DNA from: Deinococcus sp. AB2017081
Lineage (GTDB): Bacteria; Deinococcota; Deinococci; Deinococcales; Deinococcaceae
NCBI RefSeq assembly: GCF_034440735.1
Contig: NZ_CP140098.1
Location: 482,501 to 546,500, forward strand
Length of the DNA: 64,000 nt
Reading direction: 5' to 3'
Shown: positions 8,110 through 17,396 of the stretch, piece by piece
Layout: every line of letters begins with the position of its first letter
Numbering within the stretch: position 1 is the stretch's first letter
Notes under the pieces: model-generated
Databases searched by the model: none
Told to the model about the DNA's origin: nothing
The model's input: the letters and a program-made list of their open reading frames with translations, nothing else
Made by a program: the position numbers and the translations under genes

Positions 8110-10260
8110 TCAGCCCGCCTGACCCGTGCCCCCGATCTCTGCCGGGGTCTGCGTGGCCTGAATCGCCGTCAGGGCGATCGTGTACACGATGTCGTCGACC
8201 AGGGCGCCGCGTGACAGGTCGTTCACGGGCTTGCGCAGGCCCTGGAGCATCGGCCCGACGGCGACTACGCCCGCCGCCCGCTGCACGGCCTTGTAGGTGG
8301 TGTTGCCGGTGTTCAGGTCAGGGAAGATGAACACGGTGGCCCGGCCCGCGACGGGGCTGTCCGGGGCCTTGGACTGGCCGACCGAGAGCACGGCGGCGGC
8401 GTCGTACTGCAAGGGGCCGTCCACGGTGATGTCCGGGCGGCGCTGGCGCACCAGGGCGGTCGCGGCCCGGACCTTCTCGACGTCCTCGCCGCTGCCGGAC
8501 TCGCCGGTGGAGTAGCTGAGCATGGCGACCCGCACCGGAATGCCGAAGGCGCGGGCGCTGTCGGCCGACTGGATGGCGATGTCGGCCAGCGCCTCGGCGT
8601 CGGGGTTGGGGTTGATGGCGGCGTCGCCGTAGACCAGCACCTGCTCGGGCATGAGCATGAAGAACACGCTGCTGACCAGCGCCGCACCGGGAGCGGTCTT
8701 GATGAGCTGCAGCGCGGGCCGCACGGTGTTCGCGGTGGTGTGGATGGCCCCCGACACCAGCCCGTCGACCTCGCCCAGCGCGAGCATCATGGTGCCCAGC
8801 ACGACGGTGTCCTCCAGCTGTGCCAGCGCCTGGGGCGCGGTCAGGCCCTTGGCCTTGCGCAGCTCGACCATCGGCTCGACGTAGCGTTCGCGCACCGTGT
8901 CCGGGTCGATCATCTCCAGGCCGTCCGGGATAACCAGCCCCAGCCCCTGCGCGACCTGGGCCACGCGCTCGGGGCGGGCCAGCAGCACGCAGCGGGCGAT
9001 GCCCTTCTCGGTGCAGCGGATGGCGGCCTGGACGGTGCGCGGCTCGTCGCCCTCGGGCAGCACGATGCGCTTGCCGGCGGCGCGGGCCTTGACGATCAGC
9101 TCGTGGCGGAAGGCGCTGGGGGGCAGGCGGCGCTCGGCGTCCGGGCGGGCACGCAGGCGCGGCGTGAGCGGCAGCGTGTCCAGCCGATCCGCGATGAAGT
9201 CCAGCATCCGGTCCATGCGCTCGGGATCGTCGTGCGGCACGCGGGGGCTCAGGCGCGACAGGGCCGACGCGGTGTGGAAGGAATTGGTATTCACGCGCAT
9301 GACCGGCAGGGAACTGGGCACGCCGGGGCCGCCCAGCGCGGCGGCGCACAGCAGGGCGATCCCGTCCTCGGGGACGCTGCCCGACGTGAACATCAGGCCC
9401 GCCAGCGGCACCCCGCTGAGGTGCGACAGCGCGGCGGCCATGACCACGTCCTCGCGGTCGCCGGGCGTGACCACCAGGGCTCCCGGCACGAGCAGGTGCG
9501 CCATCTTGGGGACGCTGCGGGCCGTGACGACCGTGCTGGTCACGCGGCGCGTGGTCGCCTCGCCCTCGTTGAGCACCTCGGCCCCCAGGGCGCGGGCCAC
9601 GTCCAGCGTGCGCGGGGCCTGGAGTTCCGGCGACAGCGCCACCACGCCCAGCAGCGGCAGTTCGCCGCGGGCGATCACGGGGCTGCGCGACCGCAGTTCG
9701 GCCAGCAGCGCTCCGTAGTCCAGACCCGGCGGCGCGAAGTTCAGGACGTACCCGGCCAGCCCGCTGCCGTCGCTGCGGCGGTGCAGATTCGCGGCGATCT
9801 CCAGCTGGTCGACCAGTTCGGCGGCGCTCACGCCGGCCAGGGACGACACCAGCACCGTGTCGGCCCCCAGGTTGCGGGCCAGATCGGCATTCAGGCGGCC
9901 CGCGTAGGCATTGCGCTCGGTCAGGGCGAGCCCCTCGACGACCAGCACGTCGACCGGCGTGGCCCCGCCGTCCCCGGCCGCGTGCTGTGCCAGGGCGATG
10001 ACCTCCTCCATCAGCTCCTCCTGCCCGCCGTGGCTGAGCAGGTCCTCGGCGCGGGTCAGGGCGATCGGGGCCGGGGGCTGGAGGTGGAAGGCCGTGCGGG
10101 CAAAGTGCACGGAGTCGTCCGGCACGGTCTCGTAGGTCTGCGCGATGGGCTTGAGGAAGGCCACGCGCAGGCCCTGGCGTTCGAGCGCCCGTGTGAGCCC
10201 CAGCGCGGTGCTGCTCAGGCCGACACCGCTCTGGGTCGGGGCGATCAATAGGGTCTGCAT
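8110..10260 (-). CDS. pta: Phosphate acetyltransferase (long form)
   Basis: Interconverts acetyl-CoA and acetyl phosphate. At 716 residues it is the long form: an N-terminal BioD-like P-loop domain ('LLIAPTQSGVGLSSTALGL', ~3-215), a DRTGG-type regulatory domain (~220-330), and the catalytic domain (~385-710) with 'IVLPEGDEPRT', 'LVSGAIHTTANTVRPALQ' and 'FPDLNTGNTTYKAVQRAA'. AAGGAG precedes the ATG. It lies 43 nt downstream of ackA in the same operon, and the two together connect acetyl-CoA with ATP and acetate. Confidence 0.96.
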   Translation of the reverse strand: MQTLLIAPTQSGVGLSSTALGLTRALERQGLRVAFLKPIAQTYETVPDDSVHFARTAFHLQPPAPIALTRAEDLLSHGGQEELMEEVIALAQHAAGDGGATPVDVLVVEGLALTERNAYAGRLNADLARNLGADTVLVSSLAGVSAAELVDQLEIAANLHRRSDGSGLAGYVLNFAPPGLDYGALLAELRSRSPVIARGELPLLGVVALSPELQAPRTLDVARALGAEVLNEGEATTRRVTSTVVTARSVPKMAHLLVPGALVVTPGDREDVVMAAALSHLSGVPLAGLMFTSGSVPEDGIALLCAAALGGPGVPSSLPVMRVNTNSFHTASALSRLSPRVPHDDPERMDRMLDFIADRLDTLPLTPRLRARPDAERRLPPSAFRHELIVKARAAGKRIVLPEGDEPRTVQAAIRCTEKGIARCVLLARPERVAQVAQGLGLVIPDGLEMIDPDTVRERYVEPMVELRKAKGLTAPQALAQLEDTVVLGTMMLALGEVDGLVSGAIHTTANTVRPALQLIKTAPGAALVSSVFFMLMPEQVLVYGDAAINPNPDAEALADIAIQSADSARAFGIPVRVAMLSYSTGESGSGEDVEKVRAATALVRQRRPDITVDGPLQYDAAAVLSVGQSKAPDSPVAGRATVFIFPDLNTGNTTYKAVQRAAGVVAVGPMLQGLRKPVNDLSRGALVDDIVYTIALTAIQATQTPAEIGGTGQAG

Positions 10261-10303
10261 GTGGGCTCCTTGCGGATCAGGATGGAAGTCGGGGCAGGGG
10301 AGA

Positions 10304-11491
10304 TCACGCGCCGGCCTCCAGGGCGCGGGCGGTCTCGCGGGCGATCATCCGTTCCTCGTCGGTGTTCACGACCAGGGTGGTCAGGCGGCCCGGGGCGCTG
10401 ATCACGCCCGGCGTCCCGCGCACCGCACGGGCGTTCGCGTCGTCGTCGACGCCGGCCCCCAGCACGCCCAGGCGGGCCAGAGTCGCCGCCCGCACCGTCA
10501 CCGAATTCTCCCCGATGCCGCCCGTGAACACCAGCGCGTCCACCTGTCCCAGCGCGACCGCCATGCCCGCCACGGCCTGGGCGAGCCGGTACACGAACAC
10601 GTCCAGGGCCAGCCGCGCCCCCGCGTGCCCGCGTCCGGCGGCGGCCTCCAGCTCGCGCACGTCGCTCGCCAGCCCCGACAGGCCCAGCAGGCCACTCTCG
10701 CGGTTCAGGGCGGCCGTGACCTGATCCAGGCTCAGCCCCGCCTGCCGGGCGATGAAGTCGTGCAGGCCCGGATCGACGTCGCCGCTGCGGGTGCCCATGA
10801 CCAGGCCCTCCAGCGGGGTCAGGCCCATGCTGGTGTCCACCGAGCGGCCCCCCTGCACCGCGCACACGCTGCATCCGTTGCCCAGGTGTGCCGTGACCAG
10901 GTTCAGCTCGGTCAGTGGACGGCCGAGCATCCGGGCGGCCTCCTGTGCCACCCAGGCGTGGGAGGTGCCGTGAAAGCCGTAGCGGCGCACGCCATGCTGC
11001 CGGTACCACGCCTCCGGCACGGCGTAGCGGTACGCGACCTCGGGCATGGTCTGGTGAAAGGCCGTGTCGAACACCGCCACCTGCGGCAGCGCCGGAAAGG
11101 CCTGCTGCGCGGCCTCGATGCCCGCCACGTTGGCCGGATTGTGCAGCGGGGCCAGCGCCGAGCACGCCCGGATGGCGTCCAGCACCTCCGGCGTGATCGT
11201 GGCGGGAACACTGAAGGCCTCGCCGCCATGCACGACGCGGTGCCCGATGGCCTGCACCTGTGCCCGCAGGCCCAGCTCGTCCAGTCCGGCCAGCAGCGCC
11301 GCGAAGGCCGCCGGGTAGCTGCCGCCCCCCAGATCCACCACGCGCCGCTCGCCGGACACGTCCAGCCGCAGCGCCGCGCCGGCTGTGCCCAGCCGCTCTG
11401 CCAGCCCCGTCACGGCCACCGCGCCGGTATCCGGTTCCAGCAGCGCCACCTTCACGCTGCTGGAACCGCAGTTCAGAACCAGAGTCCACAT
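10304..11491 (-). CDS. ackA: Acetate kinase
   Basis: Transfers phosphate between acetyl phosphate and ADP. The 395 residues show the ASKHA-fold family motifs: N-terminal 'LVLNCGSSSVKVAL', 'YGFHGTSHAWV' (~170), 'LGNGCSVCAVQGGRSVDTSMGLTPLEGLVMGTRSGDVDP' region (~205-245), and 'DALVFTGGIGENSVTVR' (~322). Gene order is tsaE-ackA-pta with 23-nt and 43-nt gaps. GACAAT lies 6 nt before the start codon, a weak version of the leaderless -10 box. Confidence 0.96.
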   Translation of the reverse strand: MWTLVLNCGSSSVKVALLEPDTGAVAVTGLAERLGTAGAALRLDVSGERRVVDLGGGSYPAAFAALLAGLDELGLRAQVQAIGHRVVHGGEAFSVPATITPEVLDAIRACSALAPLHNPANVAGIEAAQQAFPALPQVAVFDTAFHQTMPEVAYRYAVPEAWYRQHGVRRYGFHGTSHAWVAQEAARMLGRPLTELNLVTAHLGNGCSVCAVQGGRSVDTSMGLTPLEGLVMGTRSGDVDPGLHDFIARQAGLSLDQVTAALNRESGLLGLSGLASDVRELEAAAGRGHAGARLALDVFVYRLAQAVAGMAVALGQVDALVFTGGIGENSVTVRAATLARLGVLGAGVDDDANARAVRGTPGVISAPGRLTTLVVNTDEERMIARETARALEAGA

Positions 11492-11514
11492 GCCGCCATT
11501 GTCCCAGGTTCGCC

Positions 11515-11958
11515 CTACCGCCGCCGCGTGACCCGCCGCACGTCACCTGCCGTGTCCACGTGTTCCAGCCGCAGCACCGGCGCGTCCGGCCAGTCGGCGT
11601 ACAGGCCCTCGCCCCACTCGATCACGCTCACGCGGCTGCCTGCCACCAGCTCATCCAGATCCATCTCGTACAGTTCCGCGACGTCGCGCACGCGGTAGGC
11701 GTCCACGTGCAGCACCTGACCGCCCGGAGTGGGATAGACGTGCATCAGGGCGTAGGTCGGACTGGTGACGGTGTCCGTGAAGCCCAGTGCCGCGACCAGA
11801 CCCTGGGTCAGGGTGGTCTTGCCGGCCCCCAGTTCACCCTCCAGAAACAGCACGCTGCCCGGCGGCAGGGCGGCGGCCAGCGCCGCGCCCAGCGCCCGCT
11901 GCGCGTCGTCGCCGGTCAGGATCCGGATCTCGTCCGGCGCGAGTGGAAAGCCGTCCAT
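11515..11958 (-). CDS. tsaE: tRNA threonylcarbamoyladenosine biosynthesis ATPase TsaE
   Basis: A 147-residue P-loop protein with Walker A 'GELGAGKTTLTQGL' (~41-54), 'VTSPTYALMHVYP' and the C-terminal 'HVDAYRV' and 'VIEWGEG' motifs typical of TsaE/YjeE. TsaE works with TsaB and TsaD to add threonylcarbamoyl to A37 of ANN-decoding tRNAs. Length is normal. It heads the operon containing ackA and pta. The other tsa genes are not in this window. Confidence 0.93.
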   Translation of the reverse strand: MDGFPLAPDEIRILTGDDAQRALGAALAAALPPGSVLFLEGELGAGKTTLTQGLVAALGFTDTVTSPTYALMHVYPTPGGQVLHVDAYRVRDVAELYEMDLDELVAGSRVSVIEWGEGLYADWPDAPVLRLEHVDTAGDVRRVTRRR

Positions 11959-12101
11959 GCCCTCAGTGTGGCATGGGGCCCGGGCCCCGCCATGTCATAC
12001 GGATTCCGTCCGAGTCCCGTGCATCCGGCGCTGTTCCGCAGGCACGTCCATCTTCCGGAGTCCGTCGTTTCTCCGTCTCTTCGGTCAGAGGCCGTATCGG
12101 C

Positions 12102-14087
12102 TCACGCGCCGTCCAGCCACGTGCCGGTGCGCTCGTCCAGCGCTTCCCAGTCCTCGGCGCGGCCCAGCCGCCAGGTCGTGCCCGAACGGCGGGCCGACCA
12201 CACGCTCATGGTGTCGGCCATGTCCAGGCGGTGCAGTCCCAGCGCGTCGGCCTGCGCCAGCAGCGCGGCCATGCCCGTCGCGGCGGGATCGTTGAGCCCG
12301 CCGGTCACGCGCCCGGCGTGGATCGTCCAGGCGTCCTCCGGGATGGCCGGGGCCGGAACCGGAGCCGGGCCGCCGACGTGGTTCAGGCCAGCGAGCAGGT
12401 CGGTGACGGTGGCCGGGGGCTGGGCCGGGGCGGGCTGGGCTGATGCGGGCTGGGCCGCTCCGGTCGGCACGGACGTGCCCTCGCCGCCCAGGTCGAACAC
12501 GCCCAGCAAGCCGCTCAGGGCGTCCTCGCCGAAGGTCGCTGTGACCTGCTGCGCCGCCTGGAACTCCGCCTGGGCCTCGGCCAGCAGGGCCTCGGCCTCG
12601 GTCAGGGTCTGGCCGTAGCGGGCCCGCGCCGAGGCGCTCATGGTGCCCAGCTTGCGCTGCGCCCGCAGGCTGTCGACCAGGCGCCCCAGTTTCTGGGTCG
12701 TTTCACCCGCCAGATGCCGCAGCGGCGCGTACTCGTGGATGACCGTGTCGGCGCGGAGGTCGAAGGCGTCGCGTTCCTGTGCCGCCGCCCCCATGTGTTT
12801 CTCGAGCAGCGTCCACAGCGGCCCCAGATCCATGTCCTCGCCCTGCGCGGAGCGGGCCCGGGCCTGTGCGATCAGCGGCTCGAGTTCCGGCAGCGAGGCC
12901 GGCAGCGCCCGGGCCGAGCGCTCCAGATCCAGCAGTTCCTGCTGTGCGGCCAGCCGGGACGCGTCCAACTGGCCGTCGCCCAGGGTGTCACGCGTGTTGC
13001 GCAGCTCCCGCAGCGCGTCGGTCGCCAGGTTGCCCAGTGCCAGCGTCTGCCGGACGGTATCCAGCAGCACGCGCACGCCCATCGCCAGTTCCCCGGACGC
13101 CGTGTGCGGCGTGAGCTGCGTTTCCAGCGCCGCGAAGTCCGCCCGCTGCTCGGCCAGCACCTCGTCGCGTGCGTCCTGGAGCTGTGCCCGCCACGCCTCG
13201 ACCTCGGCGGCTCCCACCTGCCCCTCGCGCTGGCGGCCGGCCAGGGTCTGGTGCTGGGCGTGCAGGGCCGGTCGGGCACCCAGCAGCGCCGCGAACTCCC
13301 GCTCCAGCGCCATGAGCTGCTGCGCGGCGTGCTCCTGCTCCAGCGCCAGCACCCGCGCCTGCGCCTCCGGATCGAGTTCCGGGGGGGCCGCGCCGCTGCC
13401 GACGGTCTGGACGACCGACGACTCCAGCAGCTTGCGCAGCGAGAAGGTCAGGGTGCGGGCACGCTCGACCTCGGCGGGCAGCAGGGTGCCCTGCGACTGG
13501 GCCTCGTCGATCTGCCCGATCAGCGTCTCCAGCCGACGCACCTCGCGGCTGCCCATGCCCTGCACCCGCGTGAAGGCCGCGCGCATCTCCGCAAGGTCCT
13601 GTGCCTGCGCGACCAGGCTCTCCTGGAGCCGGCGCTCGAGCTGCACGACGAGATCCTGCCCCTCCTGCACCAGTCCCGCGACCGCGTGGCCCTGCTGCTC
13701 CTCCTGCCGGGCCACCACCAGCAGGCTGCGCAGCCGCTGCGTCTCCGGCCAGTCGAAGTACAGCGAGAACTTGCGGGCACCGTCCTCCAGCCCCTGGAGG
13801 GAGCTGACGGCCGGGGCGACCGCGCTGCGCTCCTGCGTGGCCTTCATCAGCTCATTCAGCACCTCCGACACGCGCCGCTTCGCCAGGGGCGCAGGCACGG
13901 TCAGCTGGAGGCGCTTGAACACCTCCTTCTTGAGGATGTCCTCCAGGGTGGGAATATCAAGTCCGGCGGCAGGAACACCACGGGTGTCGGCGGCGTCCTG
14001 CAGGATGCGCTCCAGGGCGCGGGGCGAGACCAGATCCCCCAGCATCTGCACGGGCAGGCGGTGCAGCTCGGACGGCGCGGACATCAC
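12102..14087 (-). CDS. Long coiled-coil protein, third gene of the Roadblock operon
   Basis: A 661-residue cytoplasmic protein without signal peptide or membrane helix. Residues ~10-85 form a helical domain ('LGDLVSPRALERILQDA') that looks homologous to the N-terminal domain of the Roadblock protein two genes upstream. Residues ~90-500 are Leu/Gln/Glu/Ala-rich heptads, probably coiled coil. A Pro/Ala-rich linker (~545-575) leads to a compact Trp-containing C-terminal domain (~585-661). Its ATG overlaps the stop of the preceding membrane-protein gene in an ATGA, so translation is coupled. I recognise no family; a scaffold linking membrane and cytoplasm is inference. Confidence 0.7.
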   Translation of the reverse strand: MMSAPSELHRLPVQMLGDLVSPRALERILQDAADTRGVPAAGLDIPTLEDILKKEVFKRLQLTVPAPLAKRRVSEVLNELMKATQERSAVAPAVSSLQGLEDGARKFSLYFDWPETQRLRSLLVVARQEEQQGHAVAGLVQEGQDLVVQLERRLQESLVAQAQDLAEMRAAFTRVQGMGSREVRRLETLIGQIDEAQSQGTLLPAEVERARTLTFSLRKLLESSVVQTVGSGAAPPELDPEAQARVLALEQEHAAQQLMALEREFAALLGARPALHAQHQTLAGRQREGQVGAAEVEAWRAQLQDARDEVLAEQRADFAALETQLTPHTASGELAMGVRVLLDTVRQTLALGNLATDALRELRNTRDTLGDGQLDASRLAAQQELLDLERSARALPASLPELEPLIAQARARSAQGEDMDLGPLWTLLEKHMGAAAQERDAFDLRADTVIHEYAPLRHLAGETTQKLGRLVDSLRAQRKLGTMSASARARYGQTLTEAEALLAEAQAEFQAAQQVTATFGEDALSGLLGVFDLGGEGTSVPTGAAQPASAQPAPAQPPATVTDLLAGLNHVGGPAPVPAPAIPEDAWTIHAGRVTGGLNDPAATGMAALLAQADALGLHRLDMADTMSVWSARRSGTTWRLGRAEDWEALDERTGTWLDGA

Positions 14088-15703
14088 AGATCCTCATCCC
14101 ATTCCAGGCCGCCCTGTGTGGGATGACGGGTGCTGGACGGACTGCCCATCAGGCCGAACTGCTGGCACAGCCCCCGGAACCCGAAGGACATCAGGCCGAT
14201 CGCCAGCGCGCACAGCAGTGCCCACAGCGGCAGGCCATACGCTCCCTGGAGCAGGCTCACGTTGACCGCGCCGCGCAGCGCTCCGGCGCCGGTGACGTCG
14301 CCCAGGGCGCCCAGCAGGCCGAACAGCCCCTCCAGGAAGACCGGCAGCAGCAGCAGACCCAGGCCGGCCATCACGGCCCGCCAGTAGGTGTTGCGTGTCC
14401 CGAAGGCCAGATTCAGCAGGTACAGCGGCACGACCGCCAGGGCGGCCAGCAGCAGGAACACCAGCACGCGCAGCCACCCGCTGAACGACCGCGCCACGCT
14501 GGACGACACGGTGTCCAGCGTACTCGCCGGACGCCCGGCGGCGGCGGCCTCCAGGTTCGCGGTCTGGGCGATCAGGGCCTGTACGTCCGAGACGCGCAGC
14601 GCCGAGCGCGCCTGCGCCGCCGACACGTTGAACACCAGATCGGTGTAGCCCCGTGCGGTGCGCAGGGAGGCCGGCACGGCCCGCAGCGCCATGCTCGCGC
14701 GGGCCAGTTCCGCGCGTCCGCCGGCGGCATCGCCGTGTCCGGTCGCGGCCAGGGCACGGCCCAGCGCGGCGTACAGCGGGGCGGCGTCGACCGACTGGGC
14801 GCTGGCCGTCTGGACACTGGCGCCGGCAGGGGTGGAGCCGCGGGCACCGGCCGGCGCGGTAGATGACACGACCACGGTCTGCTTCGTCGTGGCTGCCGGG
14901 CGGGTGCCCGTGGCGGCACTCGCCAGTGCCCGTGGCGCCACGGTGGCCGGTTCGGCGGTCAAGCTCGACACCAGGGTCGCTGTCCCCTGGCGCAGCTGAT
15001 CCAGCGACGCCGCGAGTTCCGTGGTCTTCCCGGCGGTCAGCTGCCGCAGCGCGTCGCCGAACTGCGAGACCTGAAGGCCGCTCGCGTCCGCCGTGTCCTG
15101 CAGCACGGTAAACCAGCTCGTGGCGCGGGCCAGGTTCACATACGAGCCGGTGGTGCGCTCTGCCCGCGTGGCTTTCAGGGAGGACAGCACCCGTGACGCC
15201 GCCGCCCGCTGGAGCCGCCACGCGACCCGCTCCGGGCGACCGGCCTTCTGCTCGGCCAGAACGGCGCTGGCCCCCTGTGGACTGAGGCCGAACTCCCTGG
15301 TGAGCAGCTGGAGCTGCGCCGTGCTGTTGGCCGGACTGCTGACCAGCCGGGCGAGCGTCTGGTCGTACAGGGCCTTGCGCATCAGCCCGCGCGCGAGCAT
15401 GACCTGGGCCTCCAGTTCGGCCGGCGAGCGGGCCAGTGCCGCCCGCGCCCCCGACAGCGCGTCGTCCAGCCCGGCGGCCAGCTGCCGGTTGCGCAGCGTG
15501 GGGCGCAGCTGCGTGAACGCCGCCCCGGCCGTGTCCAGCCGGGTGAGTGCCGCCTGCGCAGACTGGTTTCGGGCGATCACGGCGCCGTCCAGCCCGGCGG
15601 CCAGCTGCCGGTACGCAGCCAGATCCTGTGCGCCGGCCATGCCCAGCATGAGGGCCGCCGCCACCCCTGACGCGCGGATCCAGACCTGACGATTCCGGTT
15701 CAT
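14084..15703 (-). CDS. Envelope membrane protein, second gene of the Roadblock operon
   Basis: A 539-residue protein with a signal peptide or N-terminal anchor ('SGVAAALMLGMAGAQ'), a long Ala/Leu/Arg-rich helical domain (~30-380, probably extracytoplasmic), then three or four membrane helices (~395-510: 'VLVFLLLAALAVVPLYLL', 'AGLGLLLLPVFLEGLFGLL', 'LPLWALLCALAIGLM') and a short cytoplasmic tail ending in acidic 'WDEDL'. It starts inside an ATGA overlap with the Roadblock gene and ends in an ATGA overlap with the coiled-coil gene. No known domain recognised. The topology suits a membrane anchor for the two soluble partners. Confidence 0.7.
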   Translation of the reverse strand: MNRNRQVWIRASGVAAALMLGMAGAQDLAAYRQLAAGLDGAVIARNQSAQAALTRLDTAGAAFTQLRPTLRNRQLAAGLDDALSGARAALARSPAELEAQVMLARGLMRKALYDQTLARLVSSPANSTAQLQLLTREFGLSPQGASAVLAEQKAGRPERVAWRLQRAAASRVLSSLKATRAERTTGSYVNLARATSWFTVLQDTADASGLQVSQFGDALRQLTAGKTTELAASLDQLRQGTATLVSSLTAEPATVAPRALASAATGTRPAATTKQTVVVSSTAPAGARGSTPAGASVQTASAQSVDAAPLYAALGRALAATGHGDAAGGRAELARASMALRAVPASLRTARGYTDLVFNVSAAQARSALRVSDVQALIAQTANLEAAAAGRPASTLDTVSSSVARSFSGWLRVLVFLLLAALAVVPLYLLNLAFGTRNTYWRAVMAGLGLLLLPVFLEGLFGLLGALGDVTGAGALRGAVNVSLLQGAYGLPLWALLCALAIGLMSFGFRGLCQQFGLMGSPSSTRHPTQGGLEWDEDL

Positions 15704-16431
15704 GCTGCCGCCTTCAACTGCTGGAGTTCCACAAGTAACCGCCCCACGTTCGATTGAGAATTCACGATGACCGCCACGCAGTACGCGCCCAGTGGACGCA
15801 CGCACACGGTCTTGCCTCCAAGCTCGGCCGACATCAGGCGCAGCGTCCGCTGCTGGAACAGCAGCACACTGGCCGCCACGACCGCGCCCACGCCTGCCGG
15901 ATCCCGGATGGCCCTCACCCGCAGCACCTCCCCGTTCGCGCGGCACACCATCACGCCCTGCACGCCGCTCAGGCGACCCAGGTTCTGCATCAGCTCCTCC
16001 TGTCCCAGCGGCGTATCCAGATCGTAGGACTGCCCCCCGGAACTCAGGGCGGAATCCGGATCCTCGAACTCGAAGTCGTCCACGTCCAGGCCCATCTGGC
16101 TCCAGCCGGTCGCCGTGACGTCAGTCTGCGTGTGATCCTCCCACGATGCGGAGGGCCCCGGCTGCGTGAACAGCGTCGGGGCCTTGACGTCGGTGGCCTC
16201 CAGCTGCCGCGACAGGCTGATCAGTTCCTGCCGGGCCCGGGCGTGCGGCAAGACGGTCGACAGCCGCGCCAGCAGCGGTCCCGACAGCACGCGCTGCATG
16301 TCGGCCCCGGACACGGTGTCGGGCGCAAGCTTCAGGTCACGCAGCGCCGTCCGGAGCATGCTCTCGGCCGCCCGCTCCGACACGAGGCGTTCAAGGGCAC
16401 GCACAATCATGATGTAAACGGCGTTCGTCAT
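15700..16431 (-). CDS. Roadblock/LC7 domain protein, first gene of the operon
   Basis: A 243-residue protein. Residues ~1-78 are a helical domain ('ALERLVSERAAESMLRTAL') shared with the third gene. Residues ~80-140 are an acidic linker. Residues ~145-243 fit a Roadblock/LC7 fold ('LGRLSGVQGVMVCRANGEVLRV', 'TLRLMSAELGGKTVCVRPLGAYCVAVIVN'). Bacterial Roadblock proteins (for example MglB) usually regulate Ras-like MglA GTPases, but no GTPase gene is in this operon or elsewhere in the window. AGAGG lies in a short leader and TATACT (complement of 16447-16452) is the likely -10 box. Confidence 0.78.
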   Translation of the reverse strand: MTNAVYIMIVRALERLVSERAAESMLRTALRDLKLAPDTVSGADMQRVLSGPLLARLSTVLPHARARQELISLSRQLEATDVKAPTLFTQPGPSASWEDHTQTDVTATGWSQMGLDVDDFEFEDPDSALSSGGQSYDLDTPLGQEELMQNLGRLSGVQGVMVCRANGEVLRVRAIRDPAGVGAVVAASVLLFQQRTLRLMSAELGGKTVCVRPLGAYCVAVIVNSQSNVGRLLVELQQLKAAA

Positions 16432-16446
16432 GGGAAACCTCTGCCG

Positions 16447-16452
16447 AGTATA
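16447..16452 (-). promoter_or_regulatory. -10 box of the Roadblock operon
   Basis: TATACT on the complement, 15 nt before the ATG at 16431, leaving a leader long enough for the AGAGG ribosome site. No convincing -35 is seen. Confidence 0.5.
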
Positions 16453-16520
16453 GGAACCCCCCGCTTACACTTTCCTCTCACCCACACTGGCCGCAGGGCC
16501 CAGCGGGGGGCGGCGGCCCC

Positions 16521-16529
16521 TGGTATACT
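16521..16529 (+). promoter_or_regulatory. Extended -10 promoter of tRNA-Arg
   Basis: TGGTATACT reads as TGN plus a TATACT -10 box, 43 nt before the mature tRNA 5' end. There is no good -35, which an extended -10 can compensate. Confidence 0.6.
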
Positions 16530-16572
16530 CCCGGCTGCCCGGGCCGCGTCTTCCGCCGGCCGGCACCCCGAT

Positions 16573-16649
<77 letters not shown>

Positions 16650-16655
16650 GCATCA

Positions 16656-16702
16656 ACACGGACGAACCCCCACCGGACGCCTCTGGTGGGGTTCGTCCGT
16701 GT
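16656..16702 (+). terminator. Long hairpin after tRNA-Arg, facing lepB
   Basis: ACACGGACGAACCCC(C)ACC pairs with GGTGGGGTTCGTCCGTGT, an 18-bp stem with one bulged C and a short loop. It starts 7 nt past the CCA end and lies between the tRNA and the 3' end of lepB, so it can terminate both. There is no T-tract. Confidence 0.75.
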
Positions 16703-16715
16703 GCGGCCCTGGAGG

Positions 16716-17396
16716 TCACGGCCCGAACAGCCGGGGATTCCAGTGGGCCGCGCCCTGTGCCTGCGAACGATCTGGACGGTCACAGCCCGACGCTGCGGTG
16801 GCCGGGGCGACCAGCGGCCACACGCTCGCCACGGCGCGGCCGGCGATGTCGGCGGTGCTGACCGGGCCGAAGACGCGGCTGTCGAGACTGCCGCCGGGAC
16901 TGCGGTTGTCGCCCATGACGAAGTAGGTGCCGGCGGGCACCGTGACCGGTGGCGTGTTGGCCAGGTCGCTCGCCGTGTCCTGGCAGCCCCCGCCCCAGTA
17001 CACGGTCGTCTGGGATTCGTCCAGCGCCTGTCCGTTCACCGTCACGGTGCCGCGATCGACCTGCACGGTGTCGCCGGGCACGCCAACAATGCGCTTGACC
17101 AGATACGGCCGGTAGGCCCAGGGGAGGGTCAGCCCCCGGTAGCGGTGCGTCCACTCGCCCGGCGCGTCACGGGGCGGTTTGAACACCACGATGTCGCCCC
17201 GGTGGTACGTGCCCACGCCCAGCGTGTGTGCCCAGCCCTCCAGTCTGGGGATGACCAGCAGCTCGCCGTGCTGGAGACCGGGCCGCATACTCGTGCCGTC
17301 CACGCGCACGGCGGTCGCGGCGAACTGGGTGAACAGCAGCGCGACGACCGGGGGAGCCAGCCACTCACGCCACAGGCGGGCCAGCCGGGCAGTCAT
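16716..17396 (-). CDS. lepB: Signal peptidase I
   Basis: A 226-residue inner-membrane protease that removes signal peptides. It has one N-terminal membrane helix (~13-30), catalytic Ser36 in 'GTSMRPGL' and catalytic Lys101 in '[10 protein letters not shown]', followed by the '[18 protein letters not shown]' box. The ATG overlaps the stop of the upstream gene (ATGA), so it is translated with the padR-HAAS pair. Many secreted and Tat or Sec proteins in this window would be its clients. Confidence 0.94.
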   Translation of the reverse strand: MTARLARLWREWLAPPVVALLFTQFAATAVRVDGTSMRPGLQHGELLVIPRLEGWAHTLGVGTYHRGDIVVFKPPRDAPGEWTHRYRGLTLPWAYRPYLVKRIVGVPGDTVQVDRGTVTVNGQALDESQTTVYWGGGCQDTASDLANTPPVTVPAGTYFVMGDNRSPGGSLDSRVFGPVSTADIAGRAVASVWPLVAPATAASGCDRPDRSQAQGAAHWNPRLFGP

